DNA of 64,000 nucleotides from Sulfitobacter noctilucae (GCF_000622365.1 NZ_JASC01000014.1:1550001-1614000); one strand, 5' to 3'. Shown: positions 26,235 to 36,044, numbered from the stretch's first letter. Numbers and translations: made by a program. Notes: generated from the sequence alone by a model not told the origin.

Positions 26235-27130
26235 TTGCGCTCTCCCTCGACAGAGCGGCTGCCCTGATCGGAACGCAGGTAGTTGAAGAACTCCGAGTCA
26301 GGCGACATCACCATTGTGGAGTTGCTCCCCTGAAGCGCTTCCTCGTAAGCGGTCAGCGAGCGGTAGAATTCAAAGAACTCCTGATCCTTGCCATAGGCCT
26401 GCGCAAAGATGCGGTTCCGCTCGGCGTCGGCTTCACCTTCGATGATCCGCGCGTCGCGACGTGCTTCCGAGAGGATCTCTTCGTAGGTCCGGTCGGCCAA
26501 GGCCGTGACCCGCTGCGCGGCCTCGCGGCCACGGGCGCGTTCGTCAGTCGCTTCGCGGTCCCGTTCGGCAATCATGCGCTGCAGCGTCGCGTCAAAGTTC
26601 TGTTCCGGCAGGTTGGTCTGGCGCAGGCGCACATCCACAACTTTGAGGCCCAAAGCATTGGCGCGTGCATCCGCACGCACACGGATCTGGTCCATCAGTG
26701 CGGAACGCTCTGGCGACAGGATCGTGTTGGATGTCACACCCTGAGAACCCAAAACCGCACGGATCTGCGATTCCAGAATACCGCTCAGGTCGTTCACAGC
26801 CTGACGTTCGCCGCCGGCACCGATCGCTTGGCGATACTGCACAATGTCATCAATCCGGTAGAGAACGAAAGCGTCGATCTCGAGCCGCCGGTCATCGGCA
26901 GGCGTGACTTCGATCACCTCGGTCTCAAGGCTCATGATACGGTCCTCAAACCGGACAACCTCGTCCAGAAGCGGCACTTTGAACCCGATACCGGGGTCGG
27001 TCACCACTTGCTTGATCTGGCCGAAACGCAGCACCAGCGCTTTCTCACGTTCATCTACAACAAAGATCGCAGACAGCGCCGCAACAATCGCAACCACCAC
27101 GACGGGCAGCAAAAATCCCATCTTTTTCAT
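26231..27130 (-). CDS. hflC: Protease modulator HflC
   Basis: A 299-residue member of the SPFH family. HflC pairs with HflK as a large membrane cage that regulates the FtsH protease. It has one N-terminal transmembrane segment (LPVVVVAIVAALSAIFVV) and then the SPFH domain (EKALVLRFGQIKQVVTDPGIGFKVP, VEVTPADDRRLEIDAFVLYRI). A long alpha-helical region follows (ERDREATDERARGREAAQRV). The start overlaps the hflK stop codon (TGATG). Confidence 0.96.
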   Translation of the reverse strand: MKKMGFLLPVVVVAIVAALSAIFVVDEREKALVLRFGQIKQVVTDPGIGFKVPLLDEVVRFEDRIMSLETEVIEVTPADDRRLEIDAFVLYRIDDIVQYRQAIGAGGERQAVNDLSGILESQIRAVLGSQGVTSNTILSPERSALMDQIRVRADARANALGLKVVDVRLRQTNLPEQNFDATLQRMIAERDREATDERARGREAAQRVTALADRTYEEILSEARRDARIIEGEADAERNRIFAQAYGKDQEFFEFYRSLTAYEEALQGSNSTMVMSPDSEFFNYLRSDQGSRSVEGERN

Positions 27131-28338
27131 CAGTTCGTTCCTCCGCTGCGACGCAGCTCGTTCAAGGGCAGATATGGCACGACACCCTGCTGTCCGTCCC
27201 CGCCGCCGTTCTCAAGAATGATCTTGTCAACGTCGCCCAGTACCTTCTGCATTGTCTCCAGATACAAACGCTTGCGCGTCACTTCGGGTGCGGCGGTGTA
27301 TTCGGTCAAAACGGCTTCAAAGCGGCTCGCCTCACCAATCGCGTCGTTTACAACGCGCGCACGGTAACCTTCAGCGGCTTCCAGCAATTGCGCGGATTCA
27401 CCACGCGCTTCGGCAGTGCGGCGGTTTGCATAGGCATCCGCCTGACGCTCGACCCGGTCACGTTCCTGCTCGGCGGCTTGCACGTCGCGGAAGGCATCCA
27501 CAACAGAGCCTTGGGTCGTCGTGCCATCGGCGTTGGTGATGACTACATTCTGGCTGGGCGGGTCGACCTTGTTCAGGTTGACACGCAGAACATTGATGCC
27601 GGTTTCACGGTTGTCCAAGGTGGTCTGGATCAGGGTTTTGACCTGATCAGCCACAGCGCCCCGGTCCCGGCTGAGGATCGGCGCAAGCTCGGATTGTGCG
27701 ATCACTTCGCGCATCGCAGATTCGCTAATGGCGCGGACTGACGCTTCTGGATCGCGCAGCGAGAATTTGAACTGTTCGGCGTTCTTGATGTTCCAGACCA
27801 CCTGAAAGTCGATGTCCACGATGTTTTCATCCGTGGTCAGCATCAAACCTTCGTTGTCCGAATTGCCACGGCGCACACCCAATTCTTCGGTGCGGTTGGT
27901 CGTTACGTCGAACACTTCGGCTGTTACGAAAGGCCAAGGCGCGAAGTTCAGACCTTCGGTCCCCACTTCCGAGAACTCACCAAGGAACAGCTCAACAGAT
28001 TGCTGTTCGGGCCGGACCGTATAAAAACTTGCAAAGCTCCAAGCGACGACTGCCGCCACGATGCCAAGACCGACTGTGCCGCGGGTGATCACAGGACCAC
28101 CCCCGCCAGAGCCGCCCCCGCCATTCACGCGTTCGCGGCCACCGCCGCCGCCCATCAAGACGCGCAGCTGCTCTTGGCCTTTTTTCACCAACTCGTCGAT
28201 CTCGGGGATTTGGTTCTTGTCGCCGGGACCACGCCCGCCACCATTGTTGCCACGGTTCCCGGACGGCTCTTTGCGCCCGTCATCATCGCCACCTGAATTT
28301 CCGCCGCCGCCCCAAGGGCCGCCGTTGTTTCCAGCCAT
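27130..28338 (-). CDS. hflK: Protease modulator HflK
   Basis: A 402-residue SPFH protein and partner of HflC. The first 95 residues are cytoplasmic, Gly- and Asn-rich and of low complexity (GGGGNSGGDDDGRKEP). A transmembrane helix follows (about 103-125) and then the SPFH domain with YTVRPEQQSVELFLGEFSE and LTTDENIVDIDFQVVWNI. The C-terminal helix contains AYANRRTAEARGESAQLLEAAEGYRA. GGAAG lies 8 bases before ATG 28338. A small TGCCGC/GCGGCA hairpin at 28359-28376 lies in its leader, after gor. Confidence 0.96.
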   Translation of the reverse strand: MAGNNGGPWGGGGNSGGDDDGRKEPSGNRGNNGGGRGPGDKNQIPEIDELVKKGQEQLRVLMGGGGGRERVNGGGGSGGGGPVITRGTVGLGIVAAVVAWSFASFYTVRPEQQSVELFLGEFSEVGTEGLNFAPWPFVTAEVFDVTTNRTEELGVRRGNSDNEGLMLTTDENIVDIDFQVVWNIKNAEQFKFSLRDPEASVRAISESAMREVIAQSELAPILSRDRGAVADQVKTLIQTTLDNRETGINVLRVNLNKVDPPSQNVVITNADGTTTQGSVVDAFRDVQAAEQERDRVERQADAYANRRTAEARGESAQLLEAAEGYRARVVNDAIGEASRFEAVLTEYTAAPEVTRKRLYLETMQKVLGDVDKIILENGGGDGQQGVVPYLPLNELRRSGGTN

Positions 28339-28423
28339 CTAGTTTCTTCCCCTTTTTATGCCGCTATTTCGCGGCAAACGTCCGTTCTTCCATGCTAGGC
28401 ATGTGGTTGCAAACGGCTTGAAT

Positions 28424-29896
28424 TCAAGTCGTCCGCGTTGGATTGCGCATGGTCACAAGCTCTTCCGACATGGTCGGATGCACCGCGCAAGTCGCGTCGA
28501 ATTGCTCTTTTGTCAGCCCCGCTTTGACCGCAATGCCCACCATCTGGATCAGCTCACCCGCATTCGGTGCGACGATGTGACAGCCCAGAACCACGCGTGT
28601 TTCTTTGGAAACGACCAGTTTCATCAGCACCCTATCTGACGCGCCGGCAAACGAGGTCTGCATCGGTTTGAACGATGTGCAGTAAATCTCGACTTCTTCG
28701 GCGTCACGCGCGTCTTCTTCACTCATGCCAACGGTGCCCATTTCCGGCTGGGTAAAAATCGCACTTGGGATCAATTCGTGATCCACCGGTGTCGGCTCTC
28801 CGCCGAAAACCGTCTGTACAAAGGCCATCCCTTCGCGGATCGCGACCGGCGTCAGGTTCACCCGGTCGGTAACGTCGCCAATCGCATAGATCGATGGCAC
28901 ATCCGTCTGGCTGTATTCATTGACAACGATCTCGCCCCGCCGTCCCAGCTTTACGCCCACATCCTCAAGGCCCATGTCCTTGGTCGAGGGGTTGCGACCA
29001 GTGGCGAACAGCACCGTATCGAACACCTTCTCACCGCCGTTGGTGGATTTCACCCAGATCGGGCCGGAGCGGTTTGGCGCGACATCGCCATCATCGCTTG
29101 CCGCAGATGCATCCAGCGTAGAAGCCCCCATCGAGGCGTCCGAAGCCGTCGGCTGTGGTCCGTCCTTGCGATCCGCGACCCGCGTCATTTCAACGATGTT
29201 GCTGCCTACATGCAGATCAATACCGCTATCGCGCATGCTTTCGGCAACCAACCCGCGGGCTTCTTCGTCAAATCCGCGCAGCACCTGCGCACCGCGATAA
29301 TACTGCGTCACCTCGACACCCAGACCGTTCATGATGCAGGCAAATTCGCACGCGATGTAGCCGCCACCGATGATCAGCATGGATTTCGGCAGCTGTTCAA
29401 GATGAAAGATGTCGTCCGAGACGATGCCCAGATCGGCATTGGGCAGGTCAGGCCGCACCGGCGCGCCACCTGTGGCGATCAGAATATGCTTTGCCCTCTT
29501 GGTCGTACCATCAGACAACTCGACAGTATGCGCATCCTTGATCACGGCACGTTGGTCAAACATCTCGACCCCTGCACCATCAAGAAGCTTGCGGTAAATG
29601 CCTTCAAGCCGGTCCAGCTCTCCATGCAATTTCCCCTTGAAGCCGTGCCAGTCAAATGGTCCCGGTCTGAAGTCCCACCCATAGGCCGCCGCCTCTTCTG
29701 GCACACGCGCATATTCAGACGCAAAAACCATCAGCTTTTTCGGCACACAGCCCCTGATCACACAGGTCCCGCCATAGCGGTCTTCTTCGGCCAAGGCGAC
29801 TTTGGCACCATGTTCGCTTGCTGCGACACGCGCTGCGCGCACCCCGCCCGAGCCACCACCAATGACAAAGAGGTCGTAATCGAATTTATCTGCCAT
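28424..29896 (-). CDS. gor: Glutathione-disulfide reductase
   Basis: A FAD/NADPH enzyme that reduces oxidised glutathione in the cytosol. The 490-residue protein has the FAD site VIGGGSGGVRAARVA, the redox pair C45/C50 in GGTCVIRGC and a second nucleotide-binding site IIGGGYIACEFA. YAIGDVTDRVNLTPVA follows, and the catalytic HPTMSEE (H473, E478) lies near the C-terminus. It is about 35 residues longer than usual because residues 243-279 are an Asp/Ala/Ser-rich low-complexity insert in the NADPH domain. It starts 11 bases after rpiA, with AAGGA upstream, so the two are one operon. Confidence 0.95.
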   Translation of the reverse strand: MADKFDYDLFVIGGGSGGVRAARVAASEHGAKVALAEEDRYGGTCVIRGCVPKKLMVFASEYARVPEEAAAYGWDFRPGPFDWHGFKGKLHGELDRLEGIYRKLLDGAGVEMFDQRAVIKDAHTVELSDGTTKRAKHILIATGGAPVRPDLPNADLGIVSDDIFHLEQLPKSMLIIGGGYIACEFACIMNGLGVEVTQYYRGAQVLRGFDEEARGLVAESMRDSGIDLHVGSNIVEMTRVADRKDGPQPTASDASMGASTLDASAASDDGDVAPNRSGPIWVKSTNGGEKVFDTVLFATGRNPSTKDMGLEDVGVKLGRRGEIVVNEYSQTDVPSIYAIGDVTDRVNLTPVAIREGMAFVQTVFGGEPTPVDHELIPSAIFTQPEMGTVGMSEEDARDAEEVEIYCTSFKPMQTSFAGASDRVLMKLVVSKETRVVLGCHIVAPNAGELIQMVGIAVKAGLTKEQFDATCAVHPTMSEELVTMRNPTRTT

Positions 29897-29907
29897 GTTG
29901 GTGTTCC

Positions 29908-30696
29908 TTAGTCGCTCAGGTCAGAAAACAAATTGTCTGTTTCCACAAAATCCAGCCGTTCGGTAGCGACAGTGCCTTCGTTGATATCGCGCACCTCGAC
30001 CCGGCCATCGCCATAGCCGATCACGACCGCATCGCAGATGTCGATAAACAGGCCGTTCTCCACCACTCCCGGCATCTGGTTCAGCACCAGCGCCAATTGC
30101 CGCGCATTTCCGATCCGGTTGAGGTGCAGATCAAGGATATGATTGCCCTCGTCGGTCACAAACGGCACCTCGCCGTTCATCCGCAAAGTAGAACTGCGCC
30201 CCAGCACGTCCATCGAAATCAACGTTTCCTCGACCAGAGCCTGCGTGGTTTGCCAGCCAAAGGGGATCACCTCGACCGGCAAGGGAAACGCACCCAGCGT
30301 TTCGACCTCTTTGCCAACATCGGCGATCACGACCATCTGGTCACTGGCTGTGGCGACAATCTTCTCTTGCAGCAACGCGCCGCCGCCGCCTTTGATCAGG
30401 TTCAACTCGCCATCGAACTCGTCTGCACCGTCGATGGTCAGATCCAGCCACTTCGCTTCATCAAGGCTAATCACTTCGATGCCCACATCCCGCGCAAGCG
30501 CTGCCGTACGGCTGGAGGTTGGCACACCTTTGATGCGCAAACCGTCGTCGCGCACCATCTCACCCAGACAACGCACCAGCCATGCGGCGGTAGATCCGGT
30601 GCCCAGCCCCACGCGCATGCCGTCCTCGACATATTGCGCGGCGCGTTTAGCGGCGACGAATTTCGCTTTGTCGATGGGGGATAATTCTCCGGCCAT
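29908..30696 (-). CDS. rpiA: Ribose-5-phosphate isomerase A
   Basis: RpiA interconverts ribose 5-phosphate and ribulose 5-phosphate in the non-oxidative pentose phosphate route. The roughly 262-residue protein shows VGLGTGSTAAWLV, the phosphate-binding PTSSRTAALARDVGI and the catalytic region TIDGADEFDGELNLIKGGGGALLQEKIVA. I chose ATG 30696, with GGAG 7 bases upstream. A longer open frame to 31074 overlaps sdaA and has no conserved sequence. It is the first gene of the rpiA-gor unit and is divergent from sdaA. Confidence 0.96.
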   Translation of the reverse strand: MAGELSPIDKAKFVAAKRAAQYVEDGMRVGLGTGSTAAWLVRCLGEMVRDDGLRIKGVPTSSRTAALARDVGIEVISLDEAKWLDLTIDGADEFDGELNLIKGGGGALLQEKIVATASDQMVVIADVGKEVETLGAFPLPVEVIPFGWQTTQALVEETLISMDVLGRSSTLRMNGEVPFVTDEGNHILDLHLNRIGNARQLALVLNQMPGVVENGLFIDICDAVVIGYGDGRVEVRDINEGTVATERLDFVETDNLFSDLSD

Positions 30697-30897
30697 GGGG
30701 CAGCTCCAATGCAGATGGTCTTGGGGGCTTATAGGCAGATTCCCTGCAGGGTGCGAGTGCAGGAGACCGCTTTTTTCCCAACCTTGCGCTGGATCACCTG
30801 AAATGGTCGTATTCGCACACGCAACCCGCCGGAAACTTGCCAGAACCATCTGGTGCGGGGTTGCAAAAATCCGCGTTCGATAGAAGGCTGCCGTGCA

Positions 30898-32271
30898 ATG
30901 TTCCTCTCTGTCTTCGACATGTTCAAAGTGGGCATCGGCCCCTCCTCCTCCCACACCATGGGTCCGATGGTGGCCGCCGCGCGGTTTCTCAACCTGATGC
31001 GTGCCTCGCCCTTCCAGTTCGCCGGCGTCCGCGCCTCGCTGCATGGCAGTCTCGCCTTCACTGGTGTTGGGCACGCGACAGACCGCGCCACAATCCTGGG
31101 GCTTGCCGGCTTTACCCCCGAAACATATGACGCATCACAGGCGGAAGCCGCGTTAGCCGCGATCACCGCAGAGCAGCAAATCACCGTCGACGGACTGCCA
31201 CCTCTACGCTTTGACCTCAAAACCGATCTACTCTTTGACTATGACACAAAGCTGACGGGCCATGCCAACGGCATGATGCTGATGGCAACAGACGCACAAG
31301 GCGACGTGACCCTGCGCGAAACCTATTATTCCATCGGTGGCGGATTTGTGATGACGGAAGCCGAGCTTGCCGCCGGCAAAGACACCGATGAAGGGCCGCC
31401 CGTACCCTTCCCTTTCAAATCCGCCGCCGAGATGTTGGAAATGTCAAAATCATCCGGTAAATCCATTGCCGCGATGAAACGCGCCAACGAGGTGTCCCGC
31501 AATGGCGAGGTGCATGTTAAAACCGGCACCAAACGTCTTTGGCAGGTGATGAACGAATGTATCGACCGCGGGCTGAGCACGGACGGCACCCTGCCGGGTG
31601 GTTTGCATGTCAAACGCCGCGCCAAAGGCATTCATGAAGCTCTGTTGGCAGAGCGTGGAACGAACCAATCCGCACCACATACAGTTAACGACTGGATGAG
31701 CGCCTATGCGATGGCCGTGAACGAAGAAAACGCGGCCGGAGGCCAGGTTGTGACGGCCCCCACCAATGGTGCGGCGGGCGTGCTGCCCGCGACACTTCGC
31801 TATTACCTCGACCATGTGCCCGGCGCATCAGAGGCCCATATCGAAGATTTCCTTCTGACCGCCGCCGCCATCGGTGGGTTGGTGAAATTCAACGCCTCCA
31901 TCTCTGGTGCCGAAGCGGGCTGTCAGGCCGAAGTCGGCTCTGCCGCTGCCATGTCTGCCGCCGGTCTTTGCGCCGTGCTGGGCGGTACGGTAGAACAGAT
32001 CGAAAACGCCGCAGAAATCGCACTGGAACATCACCTTGGCATGACCTGCGACCCGGTCAAAGGTCTGGTGCAGGTCCCCTGCATCGAACGCAACGGGTTG
32101 GGGGCGATCAAAGCCGTCTCTGCGGCATCGCTGGCCCTGCGCGGCGACGGCACCCACCTTGTGCCATTGGACGCCTGTATCGAAACGATGCGCCAGACCG
32201 GAGAAGACATGAGCGAGAAATACAAAGAAACCTCGTTGGGTGGTCTGGCCGTGAATATCCCCAACTGCTGA
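30898..32271 (+). CDS. sdaA: L-serine ammonia-lyase (serine dehydratase)
   Basis: An iron-sulfur serine dehydratase that converts L-serine to pyruvate and ammonia. The 457-residue single-chain protein starts with [23 protein letters not shown]. The C-terminal catalytic domain carries [24 protein letters not shown]. The [4Fe-4S] cysteines are in [11 protein letters not shown] and [21 protein letters not shown] 30898 follows AAGG at about 9 bases. The stop codon overlaps the start of the next gene (TGATG). Confidence 0.96.
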   Translation: MFLSVFDMFKVGIGPSSSHTMGPMVAAARFLNLMRASPFQFAGVRASLHGSLAFTGVGHATDRATILGLAGFTPETYDASQAEAALAAITAEQQITVDGLPPLRFDLKTDLLFDYDTKLTGHANGMMLMATDAQGDVTLRETYYSIGGGFVMTEAELAAGKDTDEGPPVPFPFKSAAEMLEMSKSSGKSIAAMKRANEVSRNGEVHVKTGTKRLWQVMNECIDRGLSTDGTLPGGLHVKRRAKGIHEALLAERGTNQSAPHTVNDWMSAYAMAVNEENAAGGQVVTAPTNGAAGVLPATLRYYLDHVPGASEAHIEDFLLTAAAIGGLVKFNASISGAEAGCQAEVGSAAAMSAAGLCAVLGGTVEQIENAAEIALEHHLGMTCDPVKGLVQVPCIERNGLGAIKAVSAASLALRGDGTHLVPLDACIETMRQTGEDMSEKYKETSLGGLAVNIPNC

Positions 32272-32774
32272 TGACCGATACCACCGCCGCCCTGCGCTTT
32301 CTCGAACTCACGCTTGCCGAAGCACAGGCAACCGTGCGCAGCTATGATACAAAAGCGCAGATCGTAGGCATCGGATACACCTTTGCCCTGAACATCGTGG
32401 CCAACGCCAGCGCGGGGTTCCCTCGTGCAAGCGACGGCGGAATGATGGCGCTCGTGGTCTTCTGGAGCATCGTGATGGCCCCCCTGTTCCTGTTCGGCGC
32501 GGTCCTCTATCCCTCGCGCCGGCTGGCACCCAAAATCCATAAAGGCGATACCGAACCGCGCCGCCTGATGTACGTGGAAACGGCCCGTTTCGAAGACCTC
32601 AGCGCATTGTGCGATGCCACTGGTGATCCCGACTGGCACAATGAGATATGCTACGAAATACTCAAGGTCTCACGCCTGCGCGAATTAAAACGCGCCCGCT
32701 TCATCCGCGCCCTTGCCGCCAGCATGCTCTCTTTCGCTGTCCTGTGCGCGCTGGAACTCGCCCACCTGGTCTGA
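32271..32774 (+). CDS. Two-TM protein resembling Pycsar-type (DUF5706-like) effectors
   Basis: A 167-residue protein. An N-terminal helix with QATVRSYDTKAQIVGIGYTFALNIV leads into one transmembrane segment. A short loop and a second segment (GGMMALVVFWSIVMAPLFLFGAVLYP) follow, then a cytosolic helical stretch (HNEICYEILKVSRLRELKRARFIRA) and a last hydrophobic segment. The D-x-K-A motif before the first TM and the layout resemble DUF5706/PycTM and SLATT membrane effectors. The match is by eye only and no nucleotide cyclase gene is adjacent. Its start overlaps the sdaA stop codon, so its expression follows sdaA. A plain membrane protein of unknown role is equally possible. Confidence 0.7.
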   Translation: MTDTTAALRFLELTLAEAQATVRSYDTKAQIVGIGYTFALNIVANASAGFPRASDGGMMALVVFWSIVMAPLFLFGAVLYPSRRLAPKIHKGDTEPRRLMYVETARFEDLSALCDATGDPDWHNEICYEILKVSRLRELKRARFIRALAASMLSFAVLCALELAHLV

Positions 32775-32878
32775 TGGCCAAACCGGTGATTCTCCGCGGG
32801 TCAAGGATCGCAAAGCGACCAGGCTTGCCCGGCCCGTCCTTGAGGCTGCGCAGAATCGCCACCACCCTTGGTAAGGTG

Positions 32879-32905
32879 ACTTGAGGATTATTCTGATCCC
32901 TCAAG
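32879..32905. terminator. Inverted repeat, possible terminator
   Basis: CTTGAGG-N12-CCTCAAG forms a seven-pair stem in the 242-base gap between the two-TM gene and the convergent dehydrogenase gene. The T-run is poor on either strand. I see nothing else in this gap. Confidence 0.4.
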
Positions 32906-33016
32906 CACCTCTCAGCAAAAAGGGGTCCAGCCCCCATCCAGCCACACCGCAGATGCCCTGCGAGCACACCCGCCTTAAGCGCCAAAAATTGTCTCGCGCA
33001 AAGCGCGGCAACACGG

Positions 33017-33967
33017 TCACGCCCCCGCGCGCACCGGCACTTCATACCCGCGTTCTTCGGGCTCATCATCCACCAGTTCGGTCGGAAAACCGGGTGCTGT
33101 GATGCTCAGCCCCGTGGCTTCTTCCAGTCTTTCGATCATCCGGTCCGATTGCGCCGCCTCTCCACAGCGCGCCTGGCCATCTGTCAGCATCGAAATCATC
33201 AATGGCGACAGTTCAAGCGGCACATGATGTTCATCCGCTAACTTCTGGAAAAGGCCGACATCTTTCTGGACCAGATCGAGTGTGAAGTTCACATTCCGAG
33301 CCCCCGATAGGATCAACTGGCTCTCAGTTTCATGAACAAAGGAATTGCCCGACGACGCAGCAATTGCCTCATAGGTCACGCCAAGGTCCATTCCGGCTGC
33401 CTTCATCACCGTCAACGCCTCGCACAACGACAAAAGATTAATCGTTGCCAGATAGTTAGTCATCACTTTTAACGTGCTGGATACACCGACATCGCCCACA
33501 TGCAGTATGCGTCGCCCCATATGTGTCAGGACCGGCAGCACCTTGTCGAACGTCGCACGGCTACACCCGGCATAGATCGAGATATTGCCCGTGTCTGCCC
33601 GGTGACAGCCGCCCGAAACGGGGCAGTCTACCGCCTCCCCGCCGCGTGCAATGACCGCCTTAGCATGATCCTTGATCTGATCTGCATCCGTAGTCGACAT
33701 CTCCATCCAGATTTTGCCGGGACCTACATGCGGCAACATCTCGGCCATGACCGAGGCACAGGCGGCAGGACTGGGCAGACAGGTGATCACCGCATCACAG
33801 CTTTGCATCAGCGCCGCCGCCGAACCACCTGCCCGTGCGCCACGCGCTACAAAACCGGCCACGTGTTCCGCGTTCAGATCAAACACCGCCAGATCAACGC
33901 CATTGCGCAGCAGAGATCCCGCCAGCTTGCCGCCAACATTGCCCAGCCCGATAAACCCTACCTTCAT
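33017..33967 (-). CDS. NAD(P)-dependent beta-hydroxyacid dehydrogenase family protein
   Basis: A 316-residue cytosolic dehydrogenase of the 3-hydroxyisobutyrate/tartronate-semialdehyde reductase family. It has the Rossmann motif VGFIGLGNVGGKLAGSLLRNG, the substrate-binding DCPVSGGCHRADTGN (DxPVSGG) and the catalytic lysine in STLKVMTNYLATINLL (KxxxN). The C-terminal tail is about 20 residues longer than in HIBADH. The substrate is not predictable. AAGGAG lies 7 bases before ATG 33967. It is monocistronic and divergent from the pirin gene. Confidence 0.92.
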   Translation of the reverse strand: MKVGFIGLGNVGGKLAGSLLRNGVDLAVFDLNAEHVAGFVARGARAGGSAAALMQSCDAVITCLPSPAACASVMAEMLPHVGPGKIWMEMSTTDADQIKDHAKAVIARGGEAVDCPVSGGCHRADTGNISIYAGCSRATFDKVLPVLTHMGRRILHVGDVGVSSTLKVMTNYLATINLLSLCEALTVMKAAGMDLGVTYEAIAASSGNSFVHETESQLILSGARNVNFTLDLVQKDVGLFQKLADEHHVPLELSPLMISMLTDGQARCGEAAQSDRMIERLEEATGLSITAPGFPTELVDDEPEERGYEVPVRAGA

Positions 33968-34203
33968 GCCCGTCTCCTTGGCGATTTCTGCCTGCCATGA
34001 GTACGCCCCATCCGCGACCTGTCTTTCCCAAAGACGACCTTTGCTTGCGAACCCCCGTTTTCTGCAATGCGTTGTTGGTTACCTACGCAAAGCCAACCCC
34101 CAGAACGCTCTGCGCATTCACGCACAAGCTGCGTTCGCTGAGGCCGTTGAACACGCCCTGCGCATGGCCCATCTCTTAATGATCCGAGCAAAGGAGTTCC
34201 CCC

Positions 34204-35115
34204 ATGTCCCTTAGACCCACATTAGAGACCCGCCGCGCCACCCCCACACTGGAAGGTGCAGGCGTCAAACTGCATCGTGCGTTCGGTTTTCAGGATCCCA
34301 GCGAGCTGGACCCCTTTCTGCTGTTCGATGATTTCCGCAACGAGCACCCACGGGATTTCGAGAAGGGCTTCCCCTGGCATCCTCACCGCGGGATCGAGAC
34401 CATTACCTATGTGCTGGAAGGGACAGTCGATCATGCCGACAGCCTTGGCAACAACGGGTCACTTGGTGCGGGCGACGTACAATGGATGACCGCCGGGCGC
34501 GGGATCCTGCATCAGGAAATGCCGCACGGCAACGCGCGCGGCCAGATGCACGGCTTCCAGCTTTGGGGCAATCTGCCGTCGGATCAAAAGATGACCGCCC
34601 CCCGCTATCAGGACGTTACATCCGCCGAGATTCCCGAAGTGACCGACGACGACGGCACCCATGTCCGCGTGATTACCGGTGAATTCTGGGGCAAGACCGG
34701 CCCGGTGGATTGCATTGCCGCCGATCCGCAGTACCTAGATATTACTGTGCCCGCGGGGGTTAAGAAGACCTTTCGCATTGATACCTACCGCCGCGCCTTT
34801 GCCTATGTTTTTCAGGGTGCGGGCGCTTTTGCCGATGCATCGACACCTTCGGGCGTTCTGCTGGAAAAAGAAGTCGCGGGCGAAGAGGTCAACATCCGCG
34901 ACATGTCCGGCGACCGAACCCTGATCCGCTTTGGCACCGGCGATGAGGTGACTGTTCAGGCCGGCCCCGAGGGCATCCGCTTTTTGCTGATCTCGGGCGC
35001 GCCGATTGAGGAGCCTGTCGCCTGGCACGGCCCCATCGTCATGAACACCCGCGCCGAGTTGGAACAGGCCCTTGCTGAGCTGCGCAACGGCACTTTCATC
35101 AAGCCTGCCCACTAG
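34204..35115 (+). CDS. Pirin family protein
   Basis: A 303-residue bicupin. The N-terminal cupin has the metal ligands in PWHPHRGIETITYVLEG and HQEMP, conserved in iron-binding pirins such as quercetinase-like YhhW; the C-terminal pirin domain follows (PQYLDITVPAG onward). Members act as quercetin dioxygenases or redox-sensitive regulators; the role here is open. AAAGGAG lies 7 bases before the ATG. It is monocistronic and followed by a strong hairpin. Confidence 0.93.
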   Translation: MSLRPTLETRRATPTLEGAGVKLHRAFGFQDPSELDPFLLFDDFRNEHPRDFEKGFPWHPHRGIETITYVLEGTVDHADSLGNNGSLGAGDVQWMTAGRGILHQEMPHGNARGQMHGFQLWGNLPSDQKMTAPRYQDVTSAEIPEVTDDDGTHVRVITGEFWGKTGPVDCIAADPQYLDITVPAGVKKTFRIDTYRRAFAYVFQGAGAFADASTPSGVLLEKEVAGEEVNIRDMSGDRTLIRFGTGDEVTVQAGPEGIRFLLISGAPIEEPVAWHGPIVMNTRAELEQALAELRNGTFIKPAH

Positions 35116-35132
35116 ATTTTAGTACGGTCACA

Positions 35133-35160
35133 GAACGCGGCGGCGCCCGCTGCCGCGTTC
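35133..35160 (+). terminator. Hairpin downstream of the pirin gene
   Basis: GAACGCGGC and GCCGCGTTC form a perfect nine-pair stem around a GC-rich loop 17 bases after the pirin stop codon. The T-run after it is weak, so this may be a terminator or an RNA-stabilising end. Confidence 0.55.
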
Positions 35161-35300
35161 ATACCCATTAATCAAGTTAACCAATTTACCTCTTAACCAT
35201 CTGTTAAGGTACAACTTTCCGAAAAGTGAAAACTGGGCGATACCTGACGTCAGAACCGACGGGGGCCGGTACCGCTTAGTTTTATCAAAGGAAAGTTTCA

Positions 35301-36044
35301 ATGCGCCGTTCTCTCTTGCCAGCCGTTCTTCTGTTCCCCGTCCTGTCCCTCCCTGTCCTGGCCGATTCCGGTCTGGGCATCATCGGTGGCGAGCTGCGCT
35401 TGGGTTTTTCGAACCAGGAGTTGGAGGGCGGATATGTCGGTGCCACTGTAGATGTGGCAATCACCGAACACCACGGTGCTCAATTCGATTTGCAGTACGA
35501 AGAACGCGCCACCGGTGGTGTCGGGCGACTGGGCACCGTGGTCTATATGACCCCGCGGGAGGGACAGAAATACGGGCTAAGCGCGATGGTCGCGGACAAA
35601 AACGACATCTCTGCAACATATGGCCAGGTGGGTGCGGCTGCGATGTTTGAGGTCGCACAAGGCTTCAATATCGAGTTACGCGGCAGCATTGGCGTGTCGA
35701 CCGATAATGATATGGATTGGATCACCGCAGGCGGCGGTCTGCACTGGCAGGCAACGCCGGGCACACGGGCTTATGCGCATTACGACATCACCGAATTTGA
35801 TGAGGAAACCTTCGATGCCGTCGCCCATGAAGCAACTCTTGGCGTTCAGTCCCGGCTGAACAACACCCCCGCATCGGTCTTCGCCGAAGCATCGCGTGAC
35901 TGGCTGACGGGCCAGGATGCGGCAGCGGGCCAGAATACCTTTCGTGCAGGTGTGTCGCTGTCTTTGGGTCACACAGGCAACAATCAGCCGGCCTTTCGGG
36001 TCGCTGATCCGATGCGCCAGATCCTGCGGCGCAAGCTGTACTGA
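35301..36044 (+). CDS. Exported beta-barrel-like outer membrane protein
   Basis: A 247-residue protein with a signal peptide (SLLPAVLLFPVLSLPVLA). Alternating polar and aromatic strands typical of a small outer-membrane barrel follow (GGYVGATVDVAITEHHGAQFDLQYE, NIELRGSIGVSTDNDMDWITAGGGLHW, FAEASRDWLTG). It ends in Leu-Tyr. I cannot assign a transport or enzymatic role. GGAAAG is present 7-10 bases before the ATG. The 185 bases upstream are AT-rich and probably hold its promoter. It converges on the TetR gene. Confidence 0.7.
   Translation: MRRSLLPAVLLFPVLSLPVLADSGLGIIGGELRLGFSNQELEGGYVGATVDVAITEHHGAQFDLQYEERATGGVGRLGTVVYMTPREGQKYGLSAMVADKNDISATYGQVGAAAMFEVAQGFNIELRGSIGVSTDNDMDWITAGGGLHWQATPGTRAYAHYDITEFDEETFDAVAHEATLGVQSRLNNTPASVFAEASRDWLTGQDAAAGQNTFRAGVSLSLGHTGNNQPAFRVADPMRQILRRKLY

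Noticed and set aside
30725..30775. CCCTGCAGGG and CTGCA...TGCAG repeats between rpiA and sdaA as a riboswitch
   Set aside because: Short overlapping repeats only; they do not fit a known riboswitch fold or a clear terminator.
33964..34191. Small open frames on both strands between the dehydrogenase and pirin genes
   Set aside because: No ribosome site, no conserved composition; the gap looks like two promoters back to back.
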